Shown here piece after piece: positions 1-7,422 of a stretch of DNA of 42,069 nt. Position 1 is the first letter of the stretch. Each line of letters opens with the position of its first letter. Both the position numbers and the translations under genes were made by a program. The notes below the pieces were generated by a model. That model made no database searches and had not been told where the DNA came from. It saw nothing but the letters and a program-made list of their open reading frames with translations. Source of the DNA: DATGLE01 sp035294325 (GTDB lineage: Bacteria > Chloroflexota > Ktedonobacteria > Ktedonobacterales > Ktedonobacteraceae); contig DATGLE010000076.1 of assembly GCA_035294325.1 (NCBI GenBank), positions 1 to 42,069 on the forward strand, in the 5' to 3' direction.

Positions 1-1026
1 GTGCTCGCGCCCGCTACCGGGCCGGTGCTTGGCGGCCTGCTTATCGTCAAATTCTCATGGCACTGGGTATTTTATGTCAATGTCCCGATTGGCATTGCCG
101 CCTTCCTCTTCGGCCTGCTCTTCCTGCACGAGTATCGCGACAAGGCGACGGGATCGTTCGACGTGCCCGGCTTCCTGCTGGCCGGCATCGGCCTTTCCCT
201 GGCGATGTATGCCTTGAGCGAGGGACCGGCCCTGGGCTGGACTTCCCCCGGCATCCTGGGCAGCGGAATCATCGGTCTCGCCATGCTTGTTGTCTTCGTC
301 TTTGTCGAACTGCGGGCGGAGCGTCCGATGCTGAACCTGCGCCTGTTCAACAACCGCGCCTTCCGCACCTGTAACCTGATCTCGCTCTTCTCGGGCGCGG
401 GTTTTCTTGGCCTGCTCTACGCCGCGCCGCTCTTTCTTCAGGAGGCGCGGGGCGTTTCGGCGCTTACCTCTGGCCTGACCACGTTCCCGGAGGCGGTGGG
501 CGTGATGGTTGCCACGCAGATCGCCGCGCGGCTCTATCCCGATATTGGTCCACGGCGGCTCATCGCCTGGGGACTCACGGGCGTCGCCGTAGTCATGGCG
601 CTGATGTGCCTGATCGGGCAGGATACAAGCCTCTGGCTGATGCGCGCATTGATATTCCTCGTTGGAGCGGGCATGGCCTTCTCGTTCACATCCACGCAGG
701 CAGCCTCCTTCGCCACCATCTCATCGGCGCAAACCGGCCAGGCATCGGCGCTCTACAATGCGCAGCGGCAGGTTGGCGCATCCATCGGCGTTGCCTTGCT
801 CAGCACCGTTATCAGTGCTGTCGGCATGACGCAGGTGAACGCGAGCGGCGCGGTTGTGCCAAATCTGCTGGCCTATCATGCCGCGTTTGTAGCCGCCGCT
901 GTGCTCACGATCACGGCCGCTGCCATCGGGCTGACCGTGCGCGATAGCGATGCCGCACCCACGATGCGCCGCCGGGCGCGGCCCGTGGTCACAGAGGTCG
1001 CGGAACCGGTAATGAGCGCTGATTGA
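1..1026 (+). CDS. MFS exporter, DHA2 (14-TM) family, 5'-truncated
   Basis: C-terminal 341 residues of a proton-driven major facilitator exporter of the DHA2 drug/metabolite family, located in the cytoplasmic membrane. The window opens inside the gene: the first residues (LAPATGPVLGG) match the motif C of this family, which normally lies some 130-150 residues from the start, so the GTG at base 1 is not the true start. After it come about nine hydrophobic segments separated by short loops and a basic tail (MRRRRARP). The substrate cannot be read from sequence. The gene ends at 1026 and is followed by 300 bases with a hairpin repeat and the promoter of the next gene, so it is probably transcribed separately from the kinase. 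The family is clear; the substrate is unknown. Confidence 0.85.
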   Translation: MLAPATGPVLGGLLIVKFSWHWVFYVNVPIGIAAFLFGLLFLHEYRDKATGSFDVPGFLLAGIGLSLAMYALSEGPALGWTSPGILGSGIIGLAMLVVFVFVELRAERPMLNLRLFNNRAFRTCNLISLFSGAGFLGLLYAAPLFLQEARGVSALTSGLTTFPEAVGVMVATQIAARLYPDIGPRRLIAWGLTGVAVVMALMCLIGQDTSLWLMRALIFLVGAGMAFSFTSTQAASFATISSAQTGQASALYNAQRQVGASIGVALLSTVISAVGMTQVNASGAVVPNLLAYHAAFVAAAVLTITAAAIGLTVRDSDAAPTMRRRARPVVTEVAEPVMSAD

Positions 1027-1100
1027 GGGGAGAAATATCCCGCCGCCCCCTGCGGTTTTGCGGCCTCGCCCTCGCTCCCCGGTCCTTCGCGCGGCTCCGC

Positions 1101-1169
1101 CGCCCTATGTAAACTGGTGTGTGAAGCAGGCACAAAGCGCCTGCTTCACACACCAGTTTACATAGGGCG
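1101..1169. repeat. Perfect palindrome, 31-bp arms (composite hairpin element)
   Basis: Arms 1101..1131 and 1139..1169 are exact reverse complements around a 7-base loop. The core TGTGTGAAGCAGG recurs in diverged form (TGTGTGAAACAGG) in the palindrome at 20305..20356. Both copies are preceded by the same GC-rich flank (TTCGCGCGGCT...GCGCC). This marks them as copies of one mobile or REP-like element rather than plain terminators. Confidence 0.85.
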
Positions 1170-1242
1170 AACGCCGCAGGCGCGAGCAAGCGGTAGTGTT
1201 AGGAAAGCAGTCACATCCTGAGAGGGAGCAGAAAGAAACTCC

Positions 1243-1271
1243 TTGACAGGCGCATAGAGACGCCCTACAAT
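1243..1271 (+). promoter_or_regulatory. Sigma-70 type promoter of the Ser/Thr kinase
   Basis: TTGACA at 1243..1248 and TACAAT at 1266..1271 are separated by 17 bp, a near-consensus housekeeping promoter. The predicted start of transcription near 1278 leaves a leader of about 50 bases before the ATG at 1329. Confidence 0.85.
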
Positions 1272-1328
1272 CTGATCCAGGACGGAACGGATAGAAACGA
1301 TAGGACAGTCGAGAAAGGCGCGGGCCTC

Positions 1329-2465
1329 ATGACGATGACACTATCTCCTGGCACGGTGCTGGAGGGGCGCTATCGCATCCTTGAGAAGATCGGTGAAGGC
1401 GGTTTTGGCGTCGTCTATAAGGCGTATGACTGGCGCCGCAACAGCCTGGTGGCGATCAAGCAGATCAACATGGCCGCGCTCTCGGCCCAGGAGAAGATCG
1501 AGGCCACCGATTCTTTCAATCGCGAGGTGACGCTGCTCTCCAGGCTGAATCATAAGAGCCTGCCGCGTATCTACCACCATTTTACCGATGCCGAGCACTG
1601 GTATGTGACGATGGATTATATCAAAGGGCGCACGCTCGAAGATGTGCTGGCCTCATCACGCGGTGGGCGACTGCCTCTCGGGAGAGTACGAGATATCGGC
1701 ATTGCGCTCTGTGATGTGCTTGGCTACCTGCACACGCAGTATCCGCCGATCATCTTCCGCGACGTTAAGCCGGGCAATGTTATGATTACGCCCGCAGGCC
1801 AGATCTACCTGATCGACTTCGGCATTGCGCGCTTCTATCGCCCGGGGCAGGCGAAGGATACCGGGCCGCTCGGCTCGCCGGGCTATGCCGCCCCCGAACA
1901 GTATGGCAAGGCCCAGACAACGCCGCAGACCGACATCTACGGCCTGGGCGCGACGCTGCAAACCCTGCTCACCGGCAAGGAGCCGCTGGAGATCCATGTG
2001 AGCGGCCTGCCGCCGGATCGTCGCATTCCCTGGGAGTTGCAAGCGCTGCTCATACGCATGATGGAGAAGGATTGCAACAGGCGGCCACGCGATGTGATGG
2101 AGGTGCGCCACGCGCTGGCAGCGCTCGACGTTTCTCCCCTGCGCAGGTTCAAGGCATTGCCCGTGGTAAAGACGTTCAATAACAAAGTGTTCTATGGCAC
2201 CATGTCGTATCTACTGGCCATGGTGGGCTGGATTTTCAGCTTCTCTTTAATTAACCCTCACTCCTTCTTCGGCTTTTTGACCTGGCTGGCTTCCGTTCTC
2301 GTGCTAGTGCTTCCGCTTGTCATCTTTATCCTGCACACAATATTCGAGGAGATTCAACGCAGCATTCAGCGCAGGAAGAACAGGACACCACCCTCGTGGA
2401 TAGTCCCGCCGCTCCAGCAGCAACAGCAGAGCCAGCCCCCACGCTTCATGCCCCCGATATACTGA
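1329..2465 (+). CDS. Membrane-anchored Ser/Thr protein kinase (PknB-like)
   Basis: Eukaryotic-type protein kinase that would phosphorylate Ser/Thr residues of cytoplasmic targets. Visible landmarks in order: glycine loop GEGGFG (22-27), VAIK Lys44, catalytic loop FRDVKPGN with Asp145 (Phe replaces the usual His of HRD, a common bacterial variant), DFG at 163-165, activation segment ending APE at 188-190. After the kinase domain (about 10-267) two hydrophobic segments (about 288-308 and 313-339) form a membrane hairpin, followed by a Gln/Pro-rich cytoplasmic tail. No PASTA or other sensor domain is present, so the input signal is unknown. A consensus promoter lies 58 bases upstream. ATG at 1335 is an alternative start. 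Confidence 0.92.
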   Translation: MTMTLSPGTVLEGRYRILEKIGEGGFGVVYKAYDWRRNSLVAIKQINMAALSAQEKIEATDSFNREVTLLSRLNHKSLPRIYHHFTDAEHWYVTMDYIKGRTLEDVLASSRGGRLPLGRVRDIGIALCDVLGYLHTQYPPIIFRDVKPGNVMITPAGQIYLIDFGIARFYRPGQAKDTGPLGSPGYAAPEQYGKAQTTPQTDIYGLGATLQTLLTGKEPLEIHVSGLPPDRRIPWELQALLIRMMEKDCNRRPRDVMEVRHALAALDVSPLRRFKALPVVKTFNNKVFYGTMSYLLAMVGWIFSFSLINPHSFFGFLTWLASVLVLVLPLVIFILHTIFEEIQRSIQRRKNRTPPSWIVPPLQQQQQSQPPRFMPPIY

Positions 2466-2583
2466 GCCATTCATAAGCGTATCTATTCTCAGTCCCATCT
2501 CAGAGCGCTCACAGAGTCAACTCATAAAGCCGCTTTATACTGCTGGATGACGGATTTATGATGTTTGCCATTCAAGAGCGGCC

Positions 2584-2654
2584 ATGTCACCCTGAGCGCA
2601 GCGAGGGATCTCGTTCACCGGGCGCGCAGATCCTTCCTGTGCTCAGGATGGCAC
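2584..2654. repeat. CATCCTGAGC-type inverted repeat, degenerate copy
   Basis: Imperfect inverted repeat: the left arm holds GTCACCCTGAGCGCAGCGAG and the right arm GATCCTTCCTGTGCTCAGGA. It is the same family as the copies at 7097..7160, 14103..14173 and 30912..30983. It lies just upstream of the small membrane protein gene, which argues against a longer start for that gene. Confidence 0.7.
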
Positions 2655-2702
2655 GGTTGCTGTCTCTTGCGGGCAACTTACCATTCCGGGGAGGAGATCA
2701 CG

Positions 2703-2960
2703 ATGTCGAGGAAAATAAGGGCCAGGGAAAGGAGAGAACGACGGGGTAAGCTGGATCAGCAGAAAAGGCTCGATGGGAACGGCACTCATGAGGGCGCTGT
2801 GGCGCGTGTCCCGGCGCGGAGATCGCACCGGCGTGGGCCGTCCGTGCTCGTTACGCCGGAACAGTACGCATATGTGAAGCGCGATCTCGTGACGATAGGG
2901 ATTTTGACATCGATGATGATTGCGGGCATGGCCGTTATATACTTCTTTTTCTGGGTATAA
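2703..2960 (+). CDS. Small basic single-pass membrane protein, unknown function
   Basis: 85-residue protein that I do not recognise. The first 60 residues are strongly basic (MSRKIRARERRERRGK...), and the last 25 form one hydrophobic segment (TIGILTSMMIAGMAVIYFFF), giving a C-tail-anchored topology with the basic part in the cytoplasm. ATG at 2703 was chosen because GGGGAGGAGA stands at the right distance upstream; in-frame codons further upstream run through a repeat (2584..2654). A GC-rich hairpin (2980..3011) follows the stop. The real-gene call rests on the ribosome site and the membrane segment. The function cannot be inferred from the neighbours. Confidence 0.65.
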   Translation: MSRKIRARERRERRGKLDQQKRLDGNGTHEGAVARVPARRSHRRGPSVLVTPEQYAYVKRDLVTIGILTSMMIAGMAVIYFFFWV

Positions 2961-2979
2961 CTACTGCTTCCATGTAGAT

Positions 2980-3011
2980 CCCCGGGCGGCTCGCGGGCCA
3001 GTCGCCCGGGG
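2980..3011 (+). terminator. GC-rich hairpin after the small membrane protein gene
   Basis: CCCCGGGCG (2980..2988) pairs with CGCCCGGGG (3003..3011). No T-run follows, so rho-independent termination is only possible, not shown. Confidence 0.35.
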
Positions 3012-3020
3012 GAAGTAGAG

Positions 3021-3077
3021 AGATCAGAGCAGATAATTCGCACCGGCACAGCCGATGCGAATTATCTGCTCTGATCT
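3021..3077. repeat. Palindrome with 22-bp arms covering a gene's stop codon
   Basis: Arms 3021..3042 and 3056..3077 are perfect complements; inside, CGGC-ACA-GCCG extends the stem to about 26 bp with one mismatch. The minus-strand gene 3062..4621 takes its last codons and its stop (TAA at 3064..3062) from the right arm. It separates convergent genes and may act as a two-way terminator. Confidence 0.85.
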
Positions 3078-4621
3078 TCCTTTTTGCCGGAGAAGGTCCA
3101 GAAGCGCATGATGCTGTAGGAAATGATTGTCCCGATGACCACCGCGATCAGCTTGGCCGTGTCGCCCCACAGCGTATCGTTGCTTATCAGGGGTCTCAGC
3201 GCCTTGCTCGCCAGCCAGATCAGACCGTTGCTGTACAGGATCTCCAGCAGCAGGCTGATAACGAAGCGGAATACCTCGCGCCGGTTCGTCCGCTCGACGC
3301 GCCGGAACGTCCAGTACTTGTTGAAGAAAAAGCTGCTCACTGCTCCGCACATATAGGCGATAGAGTTATAGCCTACCAGCACCTGTGCATTATCGGTGGG
3401 GAAGCGCCACAGCAGGATATTGAAGGCCAGCACGTCTAAGAGCGTGTTGGCACCGCCCACCAGGCAGTAGCGCAGGAATTGCCAGAAGGTCTTGCGTAGC
3501 AACTTCGTCACCCCTCCCGAATAATTGCGCATATCCAGCACGGCGAGCGCGATCCTGGGCAGGGCGAGGGGTGCGTTAGTGACGAGATAGCGGCTCTCCC
3601 AGCGCGGATGAAATTTTTGCTTGAAGCTGAAGAGCGTGCGAGGACTTCCCAGCAGGCCGAGACGCTCGGCGATAAAGCTGGCAAGCTGCCGCTGTGGAGC
3701 CGACATCTCCTGGCGGCTGTCGGCCCACGCAGAAAGTCCCAGGTTGAGCACCTGCATCCCCTCCGCCCGAAAGCGCTCTATAGCTTTCACGAGCAGCAGT
3801 TCTATCACGCCTGGCGGAGCGTCAGGGGAGCGGCGCATCAGATCGAGCGCCCGGCCCGCGCAGCTCATTGCTCCATAGATGGGGGTGAAGGTCACGAAGG
3901 CGCACACCTCGCCCGAATTTGCCAGCGCCACACCGGTCACGAAGCGCGGCGTGGTGCGCTGCTCGTCTGGTTCAAGATCGGCTATCCACTCGGCCCGTTG
4001 AGCGCTCGACAGTATTTCATCGAAGCGTCCCGTGCTGAAGCCTGTCTCCTCCGCCTGCGCGCCGCCTTTGCTCTCCAGCCAGGCATCCGAGACGCGTTCG
4101 AGTTGTCGCACAATCGCCGCCGGCGGAACGCCCTCGTACCAGTGGATGCACACCCCCTCGCGTTCGGCGCGCCGGCAACTGGTGCGCACGTTTGCCATCT
4201 CCGATCCTTGCAAGGTAAAGCTCTGGAGCGGGATGATGGCCTCTTCGCCCATCTTGAAGGCGCGCAATTTGAGGGCGCGATAGGCGTCCAGGTGATCCGG
4301 GCGCGCCTGATAGAAGGCGACGCGCCAGCGGTGCGCGGCACAGAACTTGAGGAAGCTGCGTGTGACCTCCTCTACCGCCTCCGGTGCGCATATCGGATCG
4401 CCGGCCACAATCGCAACCCCATGCATCAACCGGTAGTTTACCAGTCCCGTACCACCCGGCGCCACAAAATGCTCATTCTCTGGTGCCAGGCCAAAGAATG
4501 CCAGTGTATGATCGCCATAGCAGCGCGTCAGTTCTGCTGTGGCCTGGCACTGTGGGCAATGGCCTTCCCGGAGAAAGCTATCCACCTGTTTCGGATATAT
4601 ATTTACCATGTATATTCCCAT
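3062..4621 (-). CDS. DUF2156 (LPG synthase C-like) - GtrA fusion protein
   Basis: 519-residue fusion. Residues about 30-335 resemble the DUF2156 / phosphatidylglycerol lysyltransferase C-terminal (MprF-type GNAT-like) domain: the stretch from FLAPENEHFVAPGGTGLVNY through VALANSGEVCAFVTF to LNLGLSAWADS fits this family. Residues about 375-510 form a GtrA-like domain with four membrane segments (FLRYCLVGGANTLLDVLAFN, FFFNKYWTFRR, YSIMRFWTF). GtrA proteins help move polyprenyl-linked sugars across the membrane; DUF2156 enzymes transfer aminoacyl or acyl groups to lipids. A role in modifying membrane lipid or envelope glycan is inferred. No clear ribosome site precedes either ATG (4621 or 4609). 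The last codons lie in a palindromic repeat. It is downstream of the GT39 gene on the same strand, separated by a terminator-like repeat. Confidence 0.8.
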   Translation of the reverse strand: MGIYMVNIYPKQVDSFLREGHCPQCQATAELTRCYGDHTLAFFGLAPENEHFVAPGGTGLVNYRLMHGVAIVAGDPICAPEAVEEVTRSFLKFCAAHRWRVAFYQARPDHLDAYRALKLRAFKMGEEAIIPLQSFTLQGSEMANVRTSCRRAEREGVCIHWYEGVPPAAIVRQLERVSDAWLESKGGAQAEETGFSTGRFDEILSSAQRAEWIADLEPDEQRTTPRFVTGVALANSGEVCAFVTFTPIYGAMSCAGRALDLMRRSPDAPPGVIELLLVKAIERFRAEGMQVLNLGLSAWADSRQEMSAPQRQLASFIAERLGLLGSPRTLFSFKQKFHPRWESRYLVTNAPLALPRIALAVLDMRNYSGGVTKLLRKTFWQFLRYCLVGGANTLLDVLAFNILLWRFPTDNAQVLVGYNSIAYMCGAVSSFFFNKYWTFRRVERTNRREVFRFVISLLLEILYSNGLIWLASKALRPLISNDTLWGDTAKLIAVVIGTIISYSIMRFWTFSGKKEDQSR

Positions 4622-4635
4622 TTAACGATAGAAAA

Positions 4636-4709
4636 AAGGAAAAGGAGATTTTCGGGGCACATTCCCGCTCCCCTGGCAGGGAGGGCTGCCCCTCCCTGCA
4701 CCCTCCCTA
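4636..4709 (-). repeat. GGGTGCAGGG-type hairpin repeat with T-rich end
   Basis: Read on the minus strand it runs GGGAGGGTGCAGGGAGGGGC, then a G/C hairpin, then CCCCGAAAATCTCCTTTTCC and more T. The plus strand at 10283..10350 carries a clear homologue with the same T-rich end. It supplies the TAG stop of the GT39 gene (4709..4707), and its hairpin plus T-run could terminate transcription before the DUF2156-GtrA gene. Confidence 0.7.
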
Positions 4710-7055
4710 TCGGGCCGGGGCGCAATCGTACAATTGCTGGCCGCCACCGCCGGGGCCGAAGCCTCCGCCGCTACTGGCGCTGCCTGTGGACGATTGCCAC
4801 AGGCTCGCTGGCACGACCTTGCAGTGCTGCGTCACCCACGTCGTGAGTTGTGCGCTCTGCCCAAAGCCGCCAGGGCCAGAACCCCTGCCGTTGCGCAGGC
4901 TATTCCTGACCTGCTGCGGAAGCTGATCGAGGATCTGCTGCGGCAATTGCACCCTTGCTGGCAGCAAGAAGAAACGAACCGCCCCCTGCTTGACCAGTGA
5001 TGCAAGCTGGCTGGTAGTCAGAATGGGATCGCTGCCTGAGAAGCCTCCCATCGACATGACCGGCTTATTCGTGGCGATGATGAGCTGGTCGGCGATCCCC
5101 TGTGAGCTGGGCACGGCGACCAGGAATTTCGCATTGCCCTGATTGGCCTCCAGGTAGCTAATCAATTTCGCGTTGGCATTGGCTGTATTCTCATCTCTGG
5201 CGCCGTTCCCCGGGATCGTCCCGGTGAAGGTTCGCCCGTTTATATTAAAGATGAAGCCGCCACCCCCGCTACCGGCCTGAGGTGGTCCCGCCACCAGCGT
5301 GTCCGCCTCTCTGCTCAGAAGGATGGGAGTGATCGACCAGACCACCGGCGCGATCATCAGCGCCAGCACTCCGATGCCCAGCGCCACCCGTAGGGGTATG
5401 CCTCGCGCAGCCAGGGGCGTGCCTCGCGCGGCGAGCAAGCCTGTCCCCCCTTGTTCACCCTCCGCTGGTCTCCTGCGCAAGAGTTCAACGATACGCGCCC
5501 CCACCAGTATCCCCACGGCAGCGGCGCCCAGGGCGACGATGAGCGGGATTATCCAGCGGCCCCACGCCGGGTAAAAGCTGAGCAGGTAGACCTGCTCGGC
5601 CACCGTGGCGATCAGCGCCAGGGGCAGGAGCCAGCCGCGCCAATCGCCGCTGCGATAGTCTTGCCACATCGTTGCCAGGCCGATGCCGAAGAGCGCGGCA
5701 ATCGCCGGAGCCATCACCGTCATATAGTACTGGTGAAAGAAGCCTGCAACGCTAAAAAACACGCCCATTGTGAGCAGCCACATGCCCCAGAAGACCAGGG
5801 ATTGGAACTCTGGACTCCTCCGTATGGATCTGAACGGCGCCTCATTATGCGTAGCCGAGCGATTTATCGCGCCATCGTCGCGCTCTACGGACCGACGGAG
5901 CGCGATAAATCGCTCGGCTGCGGATAGGGCGAGAGCGATCATACCCAGCAGTGCCAGGGGCAGGAGCCATCCGGCCTGGCTGCCAAGCGAGACCTCGAAG
6001 AGACGCAGCGGACTGGGCGAGCCGGTGTCGAAGATCCCTCCGAAGCCCCCTCCCGGCGGCTGTTGTTGACGCGTCACGTTCCCCCGCGAACCGTTGTTGG
6101 GCTGACCGGAGGCGCCGGGATTTGTGAAACGAGGTGTTGTATTACCCGATGTGCTGGCCGGAGGTCTCGCCCTATTGCCCCCTCTGAAACCGCCGCCGAA
6201 AGGGCCAAAACCGCGAAGGAGACGGTCAATACCGTTGTAGCCGAGGGCAAGGCTGATCTCCGAATTGTCCTGCGTCGAATCGACATACGGACGCTGCGAT
6301 GCCGGCGTGAGATCGACGGCCACCACCCAGGAGAGCGAGATCGCGATCAGCAGCAGCCCGGCGAGCGCCAGGTGGCCGATGCGCTTCCATATGCTACGCG
6401 GCGCGGCCACCAGATAGAGCACAGCGTAGGCTGGCACTACCAGATACGCCTCCAGCATCTTGATATTGAAGCCGACTCCGACGATGAAGGCGGAGAGCAG
6501 CAGCCAGCGCAATTTTCCCGTTTCAGCCGCGCGCAGCACCGCCCACGCCCCTATAAGCAGTGTCAGAGTTAGCGTACTATCAATGGTAATGTTGCGATTG
6601 GTGACGACGCTGATCGGGAAGACGGCCAGCGCCAGTGCGGCCAGCAGTCCGGCTGTGACTCCGAAGTGGCGCCGCACCAGGTAGTAGAGCAGCAGCACCG
6701 AGAGCACGCCGGCCAGCGCCTGCGGCACCAGAATACTCCAGGGGTTAAAGCCGAAGATCTTCGCGCTGGCGACCTGTAGCCAGAAGCCTACAGGCGGCTT
6801 GTCAATCGTTACAAAGCCGCCTGGATCGTAGGCGGCGAAAAAGAAATTGTGCCAGTTATCCATCATGCTTCTGACAGCGGGAGGATAATAGCTGCCGAAG
6901 CCGTTCCTTCCCAACTGGTAGAAGTCCATGAAAATTGCGATAAGAGTGATGCCCGCCAGCGCCAGGCGCGACCAGAGCGGAGAGCGCCGTTGCTCTTGCT
7001 GCTCCGGTACGCGCTCTGTCGTGTCCGGGTGGGTTCTCGATATTGTATCGGCCAT
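4707..7055 (-). CDS. GT39-family membrane glycosyltransferase (YkcB/ArnT-like)
   Basis: 782-residue polytopic membrane enzyme of the dolichyl-phosphate-mannose / ArnT superfamily (GT39/GT83), which moves a sugar from a polyprenyl phosphate to an acceptor outside the membrane. The N-terminal half has the family pattern: a membrane segment at about 30-45, FYQLGRNGFGSYYPPAVRSM with the loop that usually bears the catalytic acid, ITIDKPP-like VTIDKPPVGFW, then FPISVVTNRNITIDS. A Gly/Asn-rich low-complexity stretch (about 285-345) precedes a second membrane block, and a soluble C-terminal domain of some 190 residues ends in Gly-rich repeats, as in the Bacillus YkcB type. Residues around AAERFIALRRS...GAINRSA come from an in-frame palindrome (5853..5919). 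GGAG lies 9 bases before the ATG. Confidence 0.88.
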   Translation of the reverse strand: MADTISRTHPDTTERVPEQQEQRRSPLWSRLALAGITLIAIFMDFYQLGRNGFGSYYPPAVRSMMDNWHNFFFAAYDPGGFVTIDKPPVGFWLQVASAKIFGFNPWSILVPQALAGVLSVLLLYYLVRRHFGVTAGLLAALALAVFPISVVTNRNITIDSTLTLTLLIGAWAVLRAAETGKLRWLLLSAFIVGVGFNIKMLEAYLVVPAYAVLYLVAAPRSIWKRIGHLALAGLLLIAISLSWVVAVDLTPASQRPYVDSTQDNSEISLALGYNGIDRLLRGFGPFGGGFRGGNRARPPASTSGNTTPRFTNPGASGQPNNGSRGNVTRQQQPPGGGFGGIFDTGSPSPLRLFEVSLGSQAGWLLPLALLGMIALALSAAERFIALRRSVERDDGAINRSATHNEAPFRSIRRSPEFQSLVFWGMWLLTMGVFFSVAGFFHQYYMTVMAPAIAALFGIGLATMWQDYRSGDWRGWLLPLALIATVAEQVYLLSFYPAWGRWIIPLIVALGAAAVGILVGARIVELLRRRPAEGEQGGTGLLAARGTPLAARGIPLRVALGIGVLALMIAPVVWSITPILLSREADTLVAGPPQAGSGGGGFIFNINGRTFTGTIPGNGARDENTANANAKLISYLEANQGNAKFLVAVPSSQGIADQLIIATNKPVMSMGGFSGSDPILTTSQLASLVKQGAVRFFLLPARVQLPQQILDQLPQQVRNSLRNGRGSGPGGFGQSAQLTTWVTQHCKVVPASLWQSSTGSASSGGGFGPGGGGQQLYDCAPAR
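5853..5919. repeat. Palindrome with 20-bp arms translated inside the GT39 gene
   Basis: AGCCGAGCGATTTATCGCGC (5853..5872) and its exact complement (5900..5919) lie in the coding sequence without breaking the frame. They encode the AERFIALRRS and GAINRSA parts of a polar loop between two membrane segments. This looks like a repeat element that inserted in frame. Confidence 0.85.
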
Positions 7056-7074
7056 CTATTTCTTCTCCGTAAAT

Positions 7075-7160
7075 GCCATCCTGAGCGCCGCTCTGCCATC
7101 CTGAGCGCAGCGCAGGATCTCACTGCCTGGGCATGCGGATCCTGCGCTGCGCTCAGGATG
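7075..7160. repeat. CATCCTGAGC-type inverted repeat plus partial copy
   Basis: Perfect 23-bp arms (7097..7119 and 7138..7160) surround an 18-base loop. A partial extra copy of the left arm (GCCATCCTGAGCGCCGCTCT) directly precedes it at 7075..7094. Same family as the copies near 2584, 14103 and 30912. Confidence 0.85.
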
Positions 7161-7257
7161 ACACGCCCCTTAGAATAGCTCTTCACACGATATAGCGTAG
7201 CGGAGAAAAATCAAGTAGTTGTGGGAAAAATGTAAAGTGTTTGCAAGATGTCGAGGC

Positions 7258-7287
7258 TTGTATCTATGCATTTTCGCAGATTATACT
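7258..7287 (+). promoter_or_regulatory. Candidate promoter of the histidine kinase gene
   Basis: TTGTAT (7258..7263) and TATACT (7282..7287) are 18 bp apart within the AT-rich part of the intergenic region. The -35 is imperfect. It would give a leader of about 130 bases. Confidence 0.4.
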
Positions 7288-7422
7288 TTAGAGTGTATCT
7301 GCTTTCCGGTATCATTCTCGCGCCTGCGGCAAGGTGCAGCCGCGCGATGGTCCTGCGCGCGGGCATGGACGCTGAGAAGCGGACATCCTCTTGGCGTAGA
7401 ATAAGAAAATGGATCGGCGAAG

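Larger units (their letters stand above)
1027..1328. other. Intergenic region, 302 bp
   Basis: No gene seen. It holds GC-rich sequence, the perfect palindrome at 1101..1169, and the promoter of the Ser/Thr kinase at 1243..1271. The palindrome may also end transcription of the transporter gene, but it has no T-run on either side. Confidence 0.7.
7056..7422. other. Divergent intergenic region, 367 bp
   Basis: No gene seen. It separates the minus-strand GT39 gene from the plus-strand histidine kinase. It contains the CATCCTGAGC-type repeat (7075..7160), an AT-rich stretch (about 7195-7300) with a candidate kinase promoter, and a GC-rich leader. No clear promoter for the GT39 gene was identified. 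Confidence 0.6.

Noticed and set aside
1101..1169. Reading all long palindromes simply as rho-independent terminators
   Set aside because: Most lack a T-run, several lie upstream of genes or between divergent promoters, and some share flanks with each other; only 36466..36520 fits well as a terminator.
3608..4846. Long open frame (412 codons) on the plus strand
   Set aside because: It is antisense to the DUF2156-GtrA gene, has no family resemblance and no ribosome site, and is a by-product of GC-rich codon use.
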